Shown: positions 7,048-17,200, counted from the stretch's first letter. The stretch: DNA of 24,293 nucleotides from Pseudomonadota bacterium (GCA_028877195.1 JAPPIL010000214.1:1-24293), one strand, 5' to 3'. Translations and numbers: made by a program. The notes: generated by a model from the letters alone, not told the origin.

Positions 7048-8958
7048 GTGAGTGATTGGGAGGATAAGAACGAAAACTGCGATACAAGCAAGATAATTAT
7101 CGTTGAAAATGAGGATAGAAATTCAGGACTTATGCGTTTGAAGGAACTTCTCAAAAATTTCTTTACTATTCCTGTGTATCAGAGGCCTTACGCATGGACT
7201 AATGCTAATTTCAGAGAATTATTAACAACCATACAAGATAGCAAAGAAAATAACTTGCCGGCTTTTTTTGGCTCAATAATTGTGGCAGAGGAAGCTGACG
7301 CGAGACGCATGAACAAGAATTACATCTTGATTGATGGGCAACAACGGATAACTTCTTTCTTAATTTTGTTAAAACTTATACGTGATGAACTTAAGCAGCT
7401 GAAAGATGACCTTGATAAGAAGAAAACACAGGAAAATGATGCCAGCAAAGTAGAAGAAATAATTGAAAAAATTATACATACAAGAAAATACATTGAAACT
7501 CTTGATCAGATCTTATCCAAAAAGGATGAAAGACTTAAAAGAGAATCAGGCAACAGCCCCAATGGGGAATTTGTTCTTGAAACAGATATTTTAAGCTACA
7601 TCTTTAAGAGCACAAGCATAAGTAGTGTTGACGCAAAAAACATACCACGCACGTTCAAGGAAGAAGTCGAGGAAACAGGAGAAGATTTTTTAGGCTACGC
7701 CTATTACGTATTGCACAAGGTGCAGTTCTGTTTTTTAGTTGTTCAAGGTAAGGAATCAGAAAACTACGCAATTAACATCTTCAATACTTTCAACTCAACA
7801 GGAGAGGCTCTCACTATATTTGAATTCTTCAAATCTCTTGTTCACAGACATTTAAAGGAACAAAAAATCACGGATAAACTCAATCAAATTGAGACATCGC
7901 TTGACAGAATAAAAATGAAAAAAGCCAAACAAACAAAATATACTGACAGGCTGCTCTTGTTTCTGACCATGATGAACGAAGAGTTGCACAAATGTAAATT
8001 TGCTAACTTTCGCGACAAGAGGGACACTCTCGATAAAATTCATAAAGAACACAAGGAAAGCCTTCATGAGTATGTTAATCAGGCATACAATTTGAGTAAC
8101 TTCACAATCAAAAACTGGGAAACTACTGATCATACGTTTGACATCAATGGCGAAGAAGGCATCTGTTTAGATTTTTTGAAATCTATAGCTCACGATAGAG
8201 TTATTCCTACCCTGTTTAAATTTTCAGACAGCACAGCATTAGGGGATGTACTCAAAGCTTGTGTAGCGTTTACGTGCCTTTGGCGCGGGGTTGCCGCAGA
8301 CGCAGGTACTGACAGAATTGACAAACAGTATGAGACCATTATTAAGGAGCTATTTAAGAAAGATTATGCTGTTACAGCGTTAAGAAACGCCTTGCGTAAA
8401 CAATTTGGCAAGAGATGGGAAGATAAGAAGAGTGGCGAAAGAGATATGACTAGAGATGAGTGGGTTAAAGAATTTGCAGAGGTTAATATCTACAAGCGGA
8501 TAAAATTTGCGCGATTTATGTTGTTCGTTGCCTTTCACAAGAGTGAATTCTATAATAGCGCGAAAGAATTTGTGAAATCTAAAAAGAAATTCCTTAATAT
8601 TGAAAACTACAAAGAGTACGATTACAAAACTCTGGAGCACATCATTCCTCAATCCTATAAAACAATCAATAAAATCGGCAACCTCACTCTGTTACCACAA
8701 AAAATCAACGCCAAAGCAGGTAACAAAGATTTTGTCTCCAAAAGAAAAATATATGAGCAACATCTAGAAAGCAAAGACTATGGTGATGGTCAGCCATACC
8801 TTGAAATTTTGCGAGAGGTGGTTTCCTATAATGATGATAGCTACCTTGACGAACAGAACCACCTTAACGAAGAAGCTATCAAGGAAAGAGGCCAGCGACT
8901 TGGGCATGCAGTGTGGCAAACCCTTGCAGAAGATTGGCTTGGTTGGACAGGTAGCTAA
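7048..8958 (+). CDS. sspE: SspE: PT-sensing NTPase / HNH nuclease (DUF262 + DUF1524)
   Basis: A 636-residue two-domain protein. The N-terminal DUF262 domain has IPVYQRPYAW (41-50) and, after FFGSIIVA, the DGQQR motif (96-100). In SspE these regions are tied to PT sensing and nucleotide hydrolysis. The C-terminal DUF1524 domain has an HNH-like site with LEHIIPQS (H531), GNLTLLP (N545) and a third Asn at 554. The GTG start has GGGGTGA about 5 nt upstream. Known SspE proteins nick DNA in response to phosphorothioates and block phage replication; the GmrSD type IV enzymes share the same domains. The sspABCD homologues in the window favour SspE over GmrSD. The gene is richer in lysine than its neighbours, which may mean a separate origin. 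Confidence 0.85.
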   Translation: MSDWEDKNENCDTSKIIIVENEDRNSGLMRLKELLKNFFTIPVYQRPYAWTNANFRELLTTIQDSKENNLPAFFGSIIVAEEADARRMNKNYILIDGQQRITSFLILLKLIRDELKQLKDDLDKKKTQENDASKVEEIIEKIIHTRKYIETLDQILSKKDERLKRESGNSPNGEFVLETDILSYIFKSTSISSVDAKNIPRTFKEEVEETGEDFLGYAYYVLHKVQFCFLVVQGKESENYAINIFNTFNSTGEALTIFEFFKSLVHRHLKEQKITDKLNQIETSLDRIKMKKAKQTKYTDRLLLFLTMMNEELHKCKFANFRDKRDTLDKIHKEHKESLHEYVNQAYNLSNFTIKNWETTDHTFDINGEEGICLDFLKSIAHDRVIPTLFKFSDSTALGDVLKACVAFTCLWRGVAADAGTDRIDKQYETIIKELFKKDYAVTALRNALRKQFGKRWEDKKSGERDMTRDEWVKEFAEVNIYKRIKFARFMLFVAFHKSEFYNSAKEFVKSKKKFLNIENYKEYDYKTLEHIIPQSYKTINKIGNLTLLPQKINAKAGNKDFVSKRKIYEQHLESKDYGDGQPYLEILREVVSYNDDSYLDEQNHLNEEAIKERGQRLGHAVWQTLAEDWLGWTGS

Positions 8959-8982
8959 CATGATACTGGTTGGAGATGCACT

Positions 8983-9273
8983 ATGCCTGACAATTTGAAT
9001 AAAGATTACTCCTTCTACGAAAAAAATCGCAAAGCGCTACTCAATGACTATGAAGGTAGGTATATCGTTATCTACAAAGAGCGCGTGGTCGGTGCTTATG
9101 ATACTCAACTGGACGCGATAGAAGCTGCCAGAAAAAAGTTTCCCCTCGGCAAGTTCCTTGTTCAACTTGTTACCGAAGAAGACGAGGTAATTGTGTTTAA
9201 CTTGGTAAGGTCTCCCTATGCCCAATCGCTGCCTGTTTCACAACAGAAGCACCATCAAGCAGTAGGGGGTTGA
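8983..9273 (+). CDS. Small protein with DUF5678-like features (96 aa)
   Basis: Starts 24 bp after sspE with GGAG about 7 nt before the ATG, so it is probably co-transcribed with sspE. The core reads YEGRYIVIYKERVVGAYDT, then a helix DAIEAARKKFP, then LGKFLVQLVTEEDEVIVF. This is the pattern I associate with DUF5678-type small proteins, whose function is unknown. No signal peptide or membrane segment. Its last 19 bp overlap the end of the convergent methyltransferase gene. It could be an accessory or modulator of SspE or an unrelated passenger. The coding call is supported by the conserved-looking core and ribosome binding site; the role is unknown. Confidence 0.65.
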   Translation: MPDNLNKDYSFYEKNRKALLNDYEGRYIVIYKERVVGAYDTQLDAIEAARKKFPLGKFLVQLVTEEDEVIVFNLVRSPYAQSLPVSQQKHHQAVGG

Positions 9274-10727
9274 GCGTTGTCACCGACGGCAGTGAGTGCC
9301 TTGCGCCAGCCTTGGCGATTGCCGATGTCATTCCTATTTAACAAGCCAAGCTTTTCTTCATGTTCTGTCACACGGCAAAACTCTGCATATTGCGGGTAGT
9401 CTTTAGTAACAAAAGTTTCTTTGCGATGTAGCAACGGTGGGTTATCTGATTTGCTGTAGTCACGTGGGTATGAATGGCCGCTACGTAAATCAACCTTAAT
9501 CGCTAGTTGAAGTTCAGGGTGCGGATCGTTGTCAAACTCACGATAGAGCAGAAAAGAAACCGAAGTTGCTTTTTTAGGAATCTTGACAATTACATCACCT
9601 TCCATATCGCCAACAACAGCTCGCCCGCAGCCGATAAATACCTGCAAAGACAACGGCAGATAGGGAATTGCTGAGGTATGCACATACAAACTGTCAGGAA
9701 GTTTTTTACCTACCTCTGATCGTTCAATCTCCTTTCTGATTGTGTCAACATTGCCAACACTAAACAGCAGACGATCAGCTTTTGCGCATGCTTTCTGATA
9801 ACTAGTGAAAAAAGATTTGATGTCATGTTTAGTGCTATCAGGCAGAGCGCTGAATTTAGGACGACCGTCAAAACGAGTCAAAGCTAACATTAACAGGATG
9901 TCTTGTTGTCTAATCTTGCGCGCCGTTGCTAAAACTTCTTGATCAAGATTAGCAAACACCCACTCTTGCAAAAATTTATGAGATACTCCAAGTGCCAAAA
10001 CTTTTCCGAGAGCAGGAAACTCAAATTCAGAGGGAAAACGAGCATGCATGCTAACCCAATCAATGAGCCGCCCTACTGCGGCGGAGTTTTGCAAGCGTTG
10101 CTCGCGTAGCTTTTGCACTGGCTGGTGTTGCCGCATGCGATTGCTGTTAAAACGCAACAACCGTGTTGAGTCATACCTCACCGCTAGATAAGCATTGCGT
10201 GCTTGCTCATCCTTGAAAACATAGAAGATGCCAGGCCCTGCAGAATAAGGTGCTACGCTCAAAACTTGCTGCAGCAACTCACGCAGTTCACTCTGACCAT
10301 AGTATTTCTGAAAAGTGTTGCGTTTAGTCACACAACCATCGTTGAAAGCAGTCGCACCACTGATAGCTGCTGATTTTGTTTGGGCCGCGACAATTAGGCA
10401 CAGCTGCGCAAGAGCGAAGGCATCCTTGAGGACGGTGATACGCTCGTCAGGATTTTCAATCACATTGATCACATAGCCAAGATTGACTACATGTGCTTCG
10501 GTTTTAGAATTTTGCGGGAAAAAACAAGGATCAAAGCCACTCGCAGTCACACCCTGACCAGCAAGAAAAGATACGTCTGCACCACGACCACAGCCATAGT
10601 CAAAAAAACTCAATTCAGGCTTAATAATCGTATCACGTAAAGCCAGTCTGATCGGTTGCGAGCAAGCATGGCGCTCGATTGCCGTTCGCCCCCGATGAAT
10701 CGTGCGCTCGCTGTTAGTAGCAGTCAT
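9255..10727 (-). CDS. DNA phosphorothioation-associated putative methyltransferase
   Basis: A 490-residue protein with the S-adenosylmethionine motif I FFDYGCGRGADV (41-52) after RTAIERHA. Its conserved blocks GFDPCFFP, VVNLGYVINVIE, FQKYYGQSELREL and PGIFYVFKDEQAR match the 'dnd-related putative methyltransferase' family (TIGR04096 as I recall it). That family travels with PT modification genes, but its substrate is not established to my knowledge. The ATG overlaps the sspD stop (ATGA), so the two are translationally coupled. The C-terminal half (~220-490) looks like a separate domain of unknown fold. It may methylate DNA alongside PT or modify an RNA or protein; the sequence does not say. 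Confidence 0.85.
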   Translation of the reverse strand: MTATNSERTIHRGRTAIERHACSQPIRLALRDTIIKPELSFFDYGCGRGADVSFLAGQGVTASGFDPCFFPQNSKTEAHVVNLGYVINVIENPDERITVLKDAFALAQLCLIVAAQTKSAAISGATAFNDGCVTKRNTFQKYYGQSELRELLQQVLSVAPYSAGPGIFYVFKDEQARNAYLAVRYDSTRLLRFNSNRMRQHQPVQKLREQRLQNSAAVGRLIDWVSMHARFPSEFEFPALGKVLALGVSHKFLQEWVFANLDQEVLATARKIRQQDILLMLALTRFDGRPKFSALPDSTKHDIKSFFTSYQKACAKADRLLFSVGNVDTIRKEIERSEVGKKLPDSLYVHTSAIPYLPLSLQVFIGCGRAVVGDMEGDVIVKIPKKATSVSFLLYREFDNDPHPELQLAIKVDLRSGHSYPRDYSKSDNPPLLHRKETFVTKDYPQYAEFCRVTEHEEKLGLLNRNDIGNRQGWRKALTAVGDNAQPPTA

Positions 10728-11542
10728 ATATCACATATATCACAGGGCTTGGTCGCTGACTCTTGGTCAGCAGCTTCAGCAAAGACATCATGGATGTTAG
10801 TGTTTTTCTGCATCGCAGCTGCCTTCTCCATCCTTTTACGGTGGGATGCCTTGATCTTATCCTTGTTTTTCCTGATCCAGTCAAGTGTTCTCCCCTGCAC
10901 CCAGGTGAACTTCACGTCATCACCAGCGTATCCCTGGCGCTCAAACTCCTCAGCTTTAGCAAAGAGCTGGGGGTGTCTTTCTAATAAGCCGACCCATTCT
11001 ATAGTGCGTTGGAAAAAACAAAAGTAGCAACCTGAACGTGAGCGCCATTCATAATACTTTGGCAACCCCAGCCCTGAGTCTTCAAGAATTTTGTAAACAC
11101 CTGCGCGATTAATGCCGTCTTCCTTGAACGGATACACAGGCGTGATATTCGGCAGTCTAGAGATGTAACCCTCTCGCCGCTCGTCAGCACGGATGCCAAT
11201 ATAAGAGTAGCAACGATCCTTGCCGATATGGTTTTCATACGGCTTGATTTTCATCTCCGCTGTGCACCAACGTGCCATTGGTGAAGGCAAAAACTGACGG
11301 CGCTTGTCAAGAAACTCTTCAAACGTTTTACCGCTGTTAAGCCGCACGATTTTGCGTTCAAGATAGGACTCTATCCGATCCAAATAATCATAAGTCTCAA
11401 CTAGTTCAGCACCCGTATCACAAAAAACATACTCTAAATTAGCAATTTTGTTTTTCAAATACACCGCTAATGCTGTTGAGTCCTTACCACCCGACAGTGA
11501 AACGATGTGCCGCGCCTGCTCGTCAACGTCAAGATAGCTCAC
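10724..11542 (-). CDS. sspD: SspD: DndC-like PAPS-reductase-family ATP pyrophosphatase
   Basis: A 272-residue PP-loop protein. SGGKDST (17-23) binds ATP. Cysteines at 93 (RWCTAEMK), 172 and 175 (SGCYFC), and possibly 111, could hold an Fe-S cluster as in DndC. IGIRADERREGY and YPF complete the PAPS-reductase fold. In PT systems it activates the DNA backbone by adenylation and passes on sulfur from SspA. The GTG start has AGGG a few nt upstream. The C-terminus is a short repeat, CDICDI, coded by a direct repeat TGTGATATA. It is separated from sspABC by the opposite-strand GHKL gene, unlike the contiguous sspBCD order of described systems. Confidence 0.87.
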   Translation of the reverse strand: MSYLDVDEQARHIVSLSGGKDSTALAVYLKNKIANLEYVFCDTGAELVETYDYLDRIESYLERKIVRLNSGKTFEEFLDKRRQFLPSPMARWCTAEMKIKPYENHIGKDRCYSYIGIRADERREGYISRLPNITPVYPFKEDGINRAGVYKILEDSGLGLPKYYEWRSRSGCYFCFFQRTIEWVGLLERHPQLFAKAEEFERQGYAGDDVKFTWVQGRTLDWIRKNKDKIKASHRKRMEKAAAMQKNTNIHDVFAEAADQESATKPCDICDI

Positions 11543-11623
11543 GATGCCCTATGTTGAAGTTAATCATCAATGTTTAATTATGAGGAATAACATCGGCAAA
11601 AACAATGTTCGCTCTAAATTTAT

Positions 11624-11648
11624 GGTGTAATATCTTTGATCTTACACC
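11624..11648. promoter_or_regulatory. Inverted repeat in the sspD / GHKL divergent promoter region, candidate operator
   Basis: Perfect 7-bp arms GGTGTAA (11624-11630) and TTACACC (11642-11648) with an 11-bp spacer, about one helical turn and a half centre to centre, as for a dimeric repressor. A further GGTGTA half-site is at 11692-11697. It lies in the 207-bp region between divergent sspD and the GHKL ATPase, so one factor could control both. No regulator gene of the DndB type is present in the window. Confidence 0.4.
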
Positions 11649-11749
11649 TTTAAATAGCGGGGTTATATTTTTCTAAATCAATGACGATAAGGGTGTATAT
11701 TAGCTAGGATTGTAACATTCTAACAAGATACTGATGCAGGGCTTAAGCA

Positions 11750-14221
11750 ATGCAAGAATCTAGACTGAAGCGTCTTTTCAACCACCTATACTCTGCTAGT
11801 ACTGAAGGTGAGGTTGATAAAGTTGTGCAGAGCATGTCTGACGAGTTTTGCAATTGCAGTTGGCATCCGCTTGGTCAGAATGACAATAATTATAGCATCA
11901 TAGAAAACCAGCAAGCTAACTCTATTGCCGCACTAATAGAGAAAATTACCAACTCAATAGACGCTGTACTCACCAAAAAATGTTTAGAAAAAGGTATCGA
12001 TCCCAAGTCTAAAGATGCCCCCCAGTCGATGGCAGAGGCAAGGGAAAAGTTTTTTCCTGAACATAAAAACTGGGATCTAACTGAAAATAGAAATCAACAA
12101 GCAGAAAGCATTCAAATATTAGCTGATGGAGAGAAAAAGGACACGTCTCTGATAATTTATGATGATGGCGAGGGACAGCATCCACGTGATTTTGAGAAAA
12201 CATTTCTGTCTTTAGTGTGTGGCAACAAGAATGAAATCCAGTTTGTGCAAGGCAAGTATAACATGGGGGGCAGTGGCGCAATTGTTTTTTGTGGCAAGAA
12301 ACGCTACCAGTTAATTGCTTCAAAAAAATATGATAGCACAGGCAAGTTTGGCTTTACTTTGATCAGAAAGCACCCCATGACTACTGAGGAAGAAAAGCGT
12401 AAGAAGAACACTTGGTATGAATATCTCAAGATAGGCGATGCAATTCCAGAACTTGAGATTGATAGCCTTAATCTACAGTCACGCAATAGGGAATTTACTA
12501 CAGGCACAATCATCAAGCTGTACTCTTACACTCTTAAGGGAGTATCTGACATATCAAGAGACCTCAATGCAAGTATCAATGAATATCTGTTTGAACCTGT
12601 CCTACCTGTATACACCATTGAGAGCAAAAAACGTTACCCTAACAGCAGCCTCGTAAGGGGCTTATATGGGCTAAAACGTAAACTTGAAAAAAGGGGCGAT
12701 AATGTAGAAGAAAGCAACGAGGAAGAGGATGGCAATAAGTATGTTGAAGAAAATTTTTCACTTGAGTTAAGTGATAGCACAATCGGTGAGACAAAAATTA
12801 CCTGTTATGTTTTCAAAGCGAAAATAGAAGGCAAAACTGCTAAAGATTCCAAAGACAGCATAAGACGGGAGTTTTTCAAAAATAACATGTCGGTACTGTT
12901 TTCCATCAATGGTCAGGTGCATGGTAACCTTACCAGTGAGTTTATTACTAAATCACTGAAGACGAATATTCTCAAGGACTATCTTCTCATTCATGTTAAT
13001 TGCACTGGCATGAAGAGAGATTTTCGTGAAGAACTATTTATGGCTTCCCGTGACCGTTTGAAGGGCAGTGATGAAACCAAAAAATTGCGAGAATTTCTGC
13101 AAATCAAGTTGAAAGAGCATGGGCGTTTAAAAGAAATTTCAGAGCAGCGCAAAGCATCGATTGCTTTAGGCAATGAGGACAACGAAGAATTGATTGGGTC
13201 TTTTACAAGTAACTTGCCGTGGAATGAAGAACTTGCAAAGCTATGCAATCAAGTTATGAAATCAGGCAAAAGCAAGGTAGATAAAGACATTACTCCCCCC
13301 ATAAAAAAGAAACGGCAAGAAGATGAGCAGCCCTTCTCTCCTCAACGTTTTCCCGCACACTTCAAGCTTCGTAGAGGTGGCAACACCGATGTAGTGAGTG
13401 TACCTCAGGGAGGTAAGAAAACGATTTATTTTGATACCGATGTAGAAAACAATTATTTTGATCGTATTGAAGAGCCTGGCAACATGGCTGTTGGCTTGCT
13501 TGATTTTAATTCTAATGACACAGATAGCAATTGCACGATAGGTAAAGCAGAAAAAATTGCGGATGCTTTCAGTATAACAAAAAGCAGTCCACAAGATGGT
13601 AAGATAAAGCTGCACTTATCACCTAACAAGGAACTGAATATTGGTGATGAAGCAAAAATTAAAGTAAGCTTGAGCAGTCCTAATGCTCCTGAAGGAACGT
13701 TTGATGAAACTTTTTTGGTAAAGATAAGTAAAGCAACTGCTCCCCCACAAAAAACACAGAAAAAAACGAAGATCAGCTCTGCTAACTTGAAGTTGCCACC
13801 ACTAGTTAAGGTTTACGAGAAGAGCTATGATGACCAAAAGGTTACATGCTGGAGCGATCTAGGCAGTACTGGCAAGAATATGGATCACAATACCGTTGTG
13901 CGCTTACTTGTTGATAATGATAAGTTAGATGAAATATACATCAACATGGACAGCTCAGTATTTAAAAATTTCAACCATAAAGACAAAAACCCCAGCGAGG
14001 AAAAATTAAAAATAAACGAGCAAAATTACACTATGACCGTCTACTACCATGCACTGTTTATGTTTACCATCACCAAACAAGAAAAGGTCATGATGTCGAA
14101 AGACGGAGAGTCAGGTAGTGTTGAAATCGAGGACTATATAGAAAATCTTTTTTCCAACCATTATGTCGAGTTTTTGTTGGGACTAAACGAAGAAAAAATA
14201 CGGCAGTTCAGTGAATATTAA
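11750..14221 (+). CDS. GHKL (Hsp90/MutL-type) ATPase of the PT island, 823 aa
   Basis: A large soluble protein with a Bergerat ATP-binding fold. The N box is EKITNSIDA (64-72), the DDGEG box (G1) lies at 138-142 and the glycine-rich lid GKYNMGGSGA at 168-177. About 190-490 resembles the transducer region of GHKL ATPases (ASRDRLKGSD, LREFLQIKLKEHG). From ~540 a beta-rich segment (VVSVPQGGKKTIYFDT...IKVSLSSPNAPEGTF) looks Ig-like, and ~680-823 is a further acidic domain. No nuclease motif is obvious. It sits between sspC and sspD but on the opposite strand, 11 bp from the sspC stop. It is unusually lysine- and asparagine-rich. I cannot match it to SspA-E; it could be an alternative PT-dependent effector or a loader. 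Its role is inference from position only. Confidence 0.8.
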   Translation: MQESRLKRLFNHLYSASTEGEVDKVVQSMSDEFCNCSWHPLGQNDNNYSIIENQQANSIAALIEKITNSIDAVLTKKCLEKGIDPKSKDAPQSMAEAREKFFPEHKNWDLTENRNQQAESIQILADGEKKDTSLIIYDDGEGQHPRDFEKTFLSLVCGNKNEIQFVQGKYNMGGSGAIVFCGKKRYQLIASKKYDSTGKFGFTLIRKHPMTTEEEKRKKNTWYEYLKIGDAIPELEIDSLNLQSRNREFTTGTIIKLYSYTLKGVSDISRDLNASINEYLFEPVLPVYTIESKKRYPNSSLVRGLYGLKRKLEKRGDNVEESNEEEDGNKYVEENFSLELSDSTIGETKITCYVFKAKIEGKTAKDSKDSIRREFFKNNMSVLFSINGQVHGNLTSEFITKSLKTNILKDYLLIHVNCTGMKRDFREELFMASRDRLKGSDETKKLREFLQIKLKEHGRLKEISEQRKASIALGNEDNEELIGSFTSNLPWNEELAKLCNQVMKSGKSKVDKDITPPIKKKRQEDEQPFSPQRFPAHFKLRRGGNTDVVSVPQGGKKTIYFDTDVENNYFDRIEEPGNMAVGLLDFNSNDTDSNCTIGKAEKIADAFSITKSSPQDGKIKLHLSPNKELNIGDEAKIKVSLSSPNAPEGTFDETFLVKISKATAPPQKTQKKTKISSANLKLPPLVKVYEKSYDDQKVTCWSDLGSTGKNMDHNTVVRLLVDNDKLDEIYINMDSSVFKNFNHKDKNPSEEKLKINEQNYTMTVYYHALFMFTITKQEKVMMSKDGESGSVEIEDYIENLFSNHYVEFLLGLNEEKIRQFSEY

Positions 14222-14222
14222 C

Positions 14223-14240
14223 TTACCCCCATTACCCCCA
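14223..14240. repeat. 9-bp tandem repeat at the convergent gene ends
   Basis: TTACCCCCA occurs twice in tandem between the stops of the GHKL gene and sspC. On the minus strand this gives TGG GGG TAA TGG GGG TAA, so the sspC stop is backed by a second in-frame stop. No terminator hairpin is visible between the two convergent genes, which end 11 bp apart. Confidence 0.7.
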
Positions 14241-17200
14241 TGCTGCGCCAATGCTAGCCTCGCCTGTGATCTTTGATGAAGAAAGGGGCTGCTTGGTATT
14301 GAGGTGCTCAAGCATTGTTAGCAGGATGCTGTTCTTCTCTTCATTGCTTAAGTGTGAAAGATGCTGGCAAAGACGCTCAAGCAGCTGTTTGTGCTTACCA
14401 TGATCTAGCTTTGTGCAGATAATCTCACGGACTACAGGATTATTATTCGTCGTTTGGAGGCTAGATATTCTCACCATGTTAGTGTTGTTATGTGCTTTCA
14501 GGTAGTGCACTTCCTCAATTTCAGTAATCGTGCGCTGCAAATTAAAATTGAATAAAGCCTCACCCTTTTCACTCCAATTCTTGGGATTAGCTCCTGTCAA
14601 GGCATCAGCGATATTTTCAACTACCATCTGATTGCTGGCATTGCTCCCCATCTGTGTAACACGATTAACAAAACGAGTGGTCACTGCACTAAAGGGAAAC
14701 AGTAAAACCTCAGCAGGGAAGTTGTTCATGACCCGTAGCCAATATACTGCTAAAGGAGCGCCGCGTGCCACTTTTGAAAAAACAACTGTGCCACTGCTGT
14801 TTTGCAATTTTTGTAGAGCTAACTTCTGCTGCTGTGCTAAACGTTTGATCAGATCAACGTAATGTTTAAACAAAGATTCAATGTCATGTTTCAACGTCTG
14901 CAAAAATGACGATTGCTCCCGCAGAGTTAACTGAACAAACGGCTTCTTGGTGTAAAGTTCAGGTAACCCAAATAATATAAAGCTTTCTGGCTGACGGAAG
15001 CCTTCAAGTGCGGTGATGAGTTGCTTTTCCCTTGTAGTCAATGCAGGGTGGCGACGGGTGTAGTTCGGGATGAGTGTATAAAAACGCGTGATGATTTTAG
15101 CAACACCAATAAAATCAAGAGTTGATTTATGCACGGGCGCTGCATCTGGCAGACACTCTGCAAACTTATTGACAAGTTCATGGAGATAGCTTCGCTTCTT
15201 CGCATCTATAGTTACCATCCGTAAACTGTATTTTTTGGGCTGTTTGATCGAGGTCTCAAACATATCTGTGTCAACTTTACCGACATAAAGACCCTCGTAA
15301 AAAAAACTAATCGGTGAGGGCATCATGTTGGTAAAGAGATTAAGATATATGGGAACTAGTGCTAAACGCACACCAAACGGCGGTCTTTGCCAATGCGCAA
15401 TCAATTCATCCATGCCGACAGGCGACTGCTCTGATTTTTGCAAATAGGAACAAAAGTCCTTGAACAATGGCAAAAGAGCACTACCTTCGTTAAATGTTGG
15501 GACTCTATTTTTACCTTTGCGCACAAAGAGGTTTGCACACATCAATGCTTGATACATTGCAAACTCAGGCCCACCGCCCTCAATTCCAAAGCGTTTGACT
15601 GCAAAGTTATTGCGGCAAGCCTCTATGAAGCGAGTGCGTCCCTGAATTATTGGGTTGCTAGGACGATGCCTATTGATCATCTCATTGTTGAATCGAGGGT
15701 AATTGCAATACTCATTAGCACACACCTGACTAGCAAGCTGTGCTAACCTTGCTATAGTTTTAACCCCTGCCCCTAAACACTTGCCACGATAAAAAATCGA
15801 AGCGCACATGTATAGATTAGAGCGTATGCGCTGCAATGCCTTACTGACCAATGCACGTGCATTATCGCGGTAATGGTCAAGCTCTTTCCTAACCACTCCC
15901 CCTGCCGATAGCAGTTCTTTGCGTGAATACAGTTGCGCTATTGCCTGCAATTCCAACAGCTCTGAAGTAATCTCTATCGGCTTATCGGAGGTTACAAAGA
16001 GTGCTGATGCTAACGATGCACGTTGGCAATAGTCTTTGATGCGTTGAACCTCTGCATTGTTGAAAGGAATAATATAAAAAACCCGTCCATCCTCTTTGCT
16101 ATAGTCAACATGATATTTGCCTGCGGCAAGTTCTTCTAAAGACAGGAGTTGCTCACGAAAAAATCTCGTTATACCGTTGTTGAAGTTGTATTCTTTAGGG
16201 ACAACAAAATTAACGTGGCAGTTATCTTTTAGGATTTTATTATAACCATCGGTAGTCAAGCTCTTTTGCCTTACCTTGTTCAACTCTTCTTGCAGGTCAA
16301 CTGAAGAGCCATCGAAAAGATTGAATTCTGTTTTTATTTTATCAAAGGCAATAAATTTATTTTTTTGTAAAAACTTCAGCGCATCGTCAATATCTTGAGA
16401 ATCGTGCAACCCCCATAGCAACGCGGTTAACGATGGAGCATTCAAAGTGAGTAAAGAACGGTTGTTAATTACAGCAGCAATACCTAGTAGAGCTACGATG
16501 TCTTGTGCACAGGTCTGTTCAGAGTCAAGGCTGTTTAGTGCGCCATCAACGATGATTGCTATCTTGCTTGCCCCACCGATACCTACATCGCCAGCAATCA
16601 GAGGACGAAAGTAACAGTAGAGATCGTAGGGTCGCATGAAATGCAGTCTATTCTCACTGCATACAGTTTTTTCAATAAAGCGCGGCAACGAAAATTCCTC
16701 ATTGCGAGTGAGGAAAGAAAACATCGTGCGTTCATGTTGAGCCACCCTCTCACTTAACAAAGGCAATAAAGCAAACACCGACGGATGCAGAGGATAGCAG
16801 TTGCTAATCTTTTCCACAGTGCAGGCACAAGCCGCCGCAAGGTTAGTTGAAGCTTTATTGTATGCACGCCACTTGCTAGTTAAATGGTGTAGCTTCTTCC
16901 AAAGCTTATTGTGGTGCTGTTTGATGTCGGAATCAAACACCGCGGCAACGAGAGTATAACTTGATTCGTAACCGCTGTTGAAAGAAGACTGCTGAAATCG
17001 TCCCTCTACCTTCTTCCACTCCTGTTGGATAATGCGAGGCAATTGTGTTGTATATTGTGAGACAGGCAAGTGTGCAATTAGCAACATGTGAATGTGCAGT
17101 GCCTCACTCCTGTTGCATAGCTCAGCCATATCCTGCAGAAAATGCAGATCAAAGTTATGTGGCTGCCGCACGCCACGCTCAAGGTATTTACCAAACTCAT

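Noticed and set aside
7048..8958. Stand-alone GmrSD type IV restriction enzyme instead of SspE
   Set aside because: Same domains, but the surrounding sspA-D homologues make SspE the better reading.
10719..10745. Short direct repeat TGTGATATA at the sspD/methyltransferase junction as a regulatory element
   Set aside because: It is coding (CDICDI) and explained by the overlap of the two genes.
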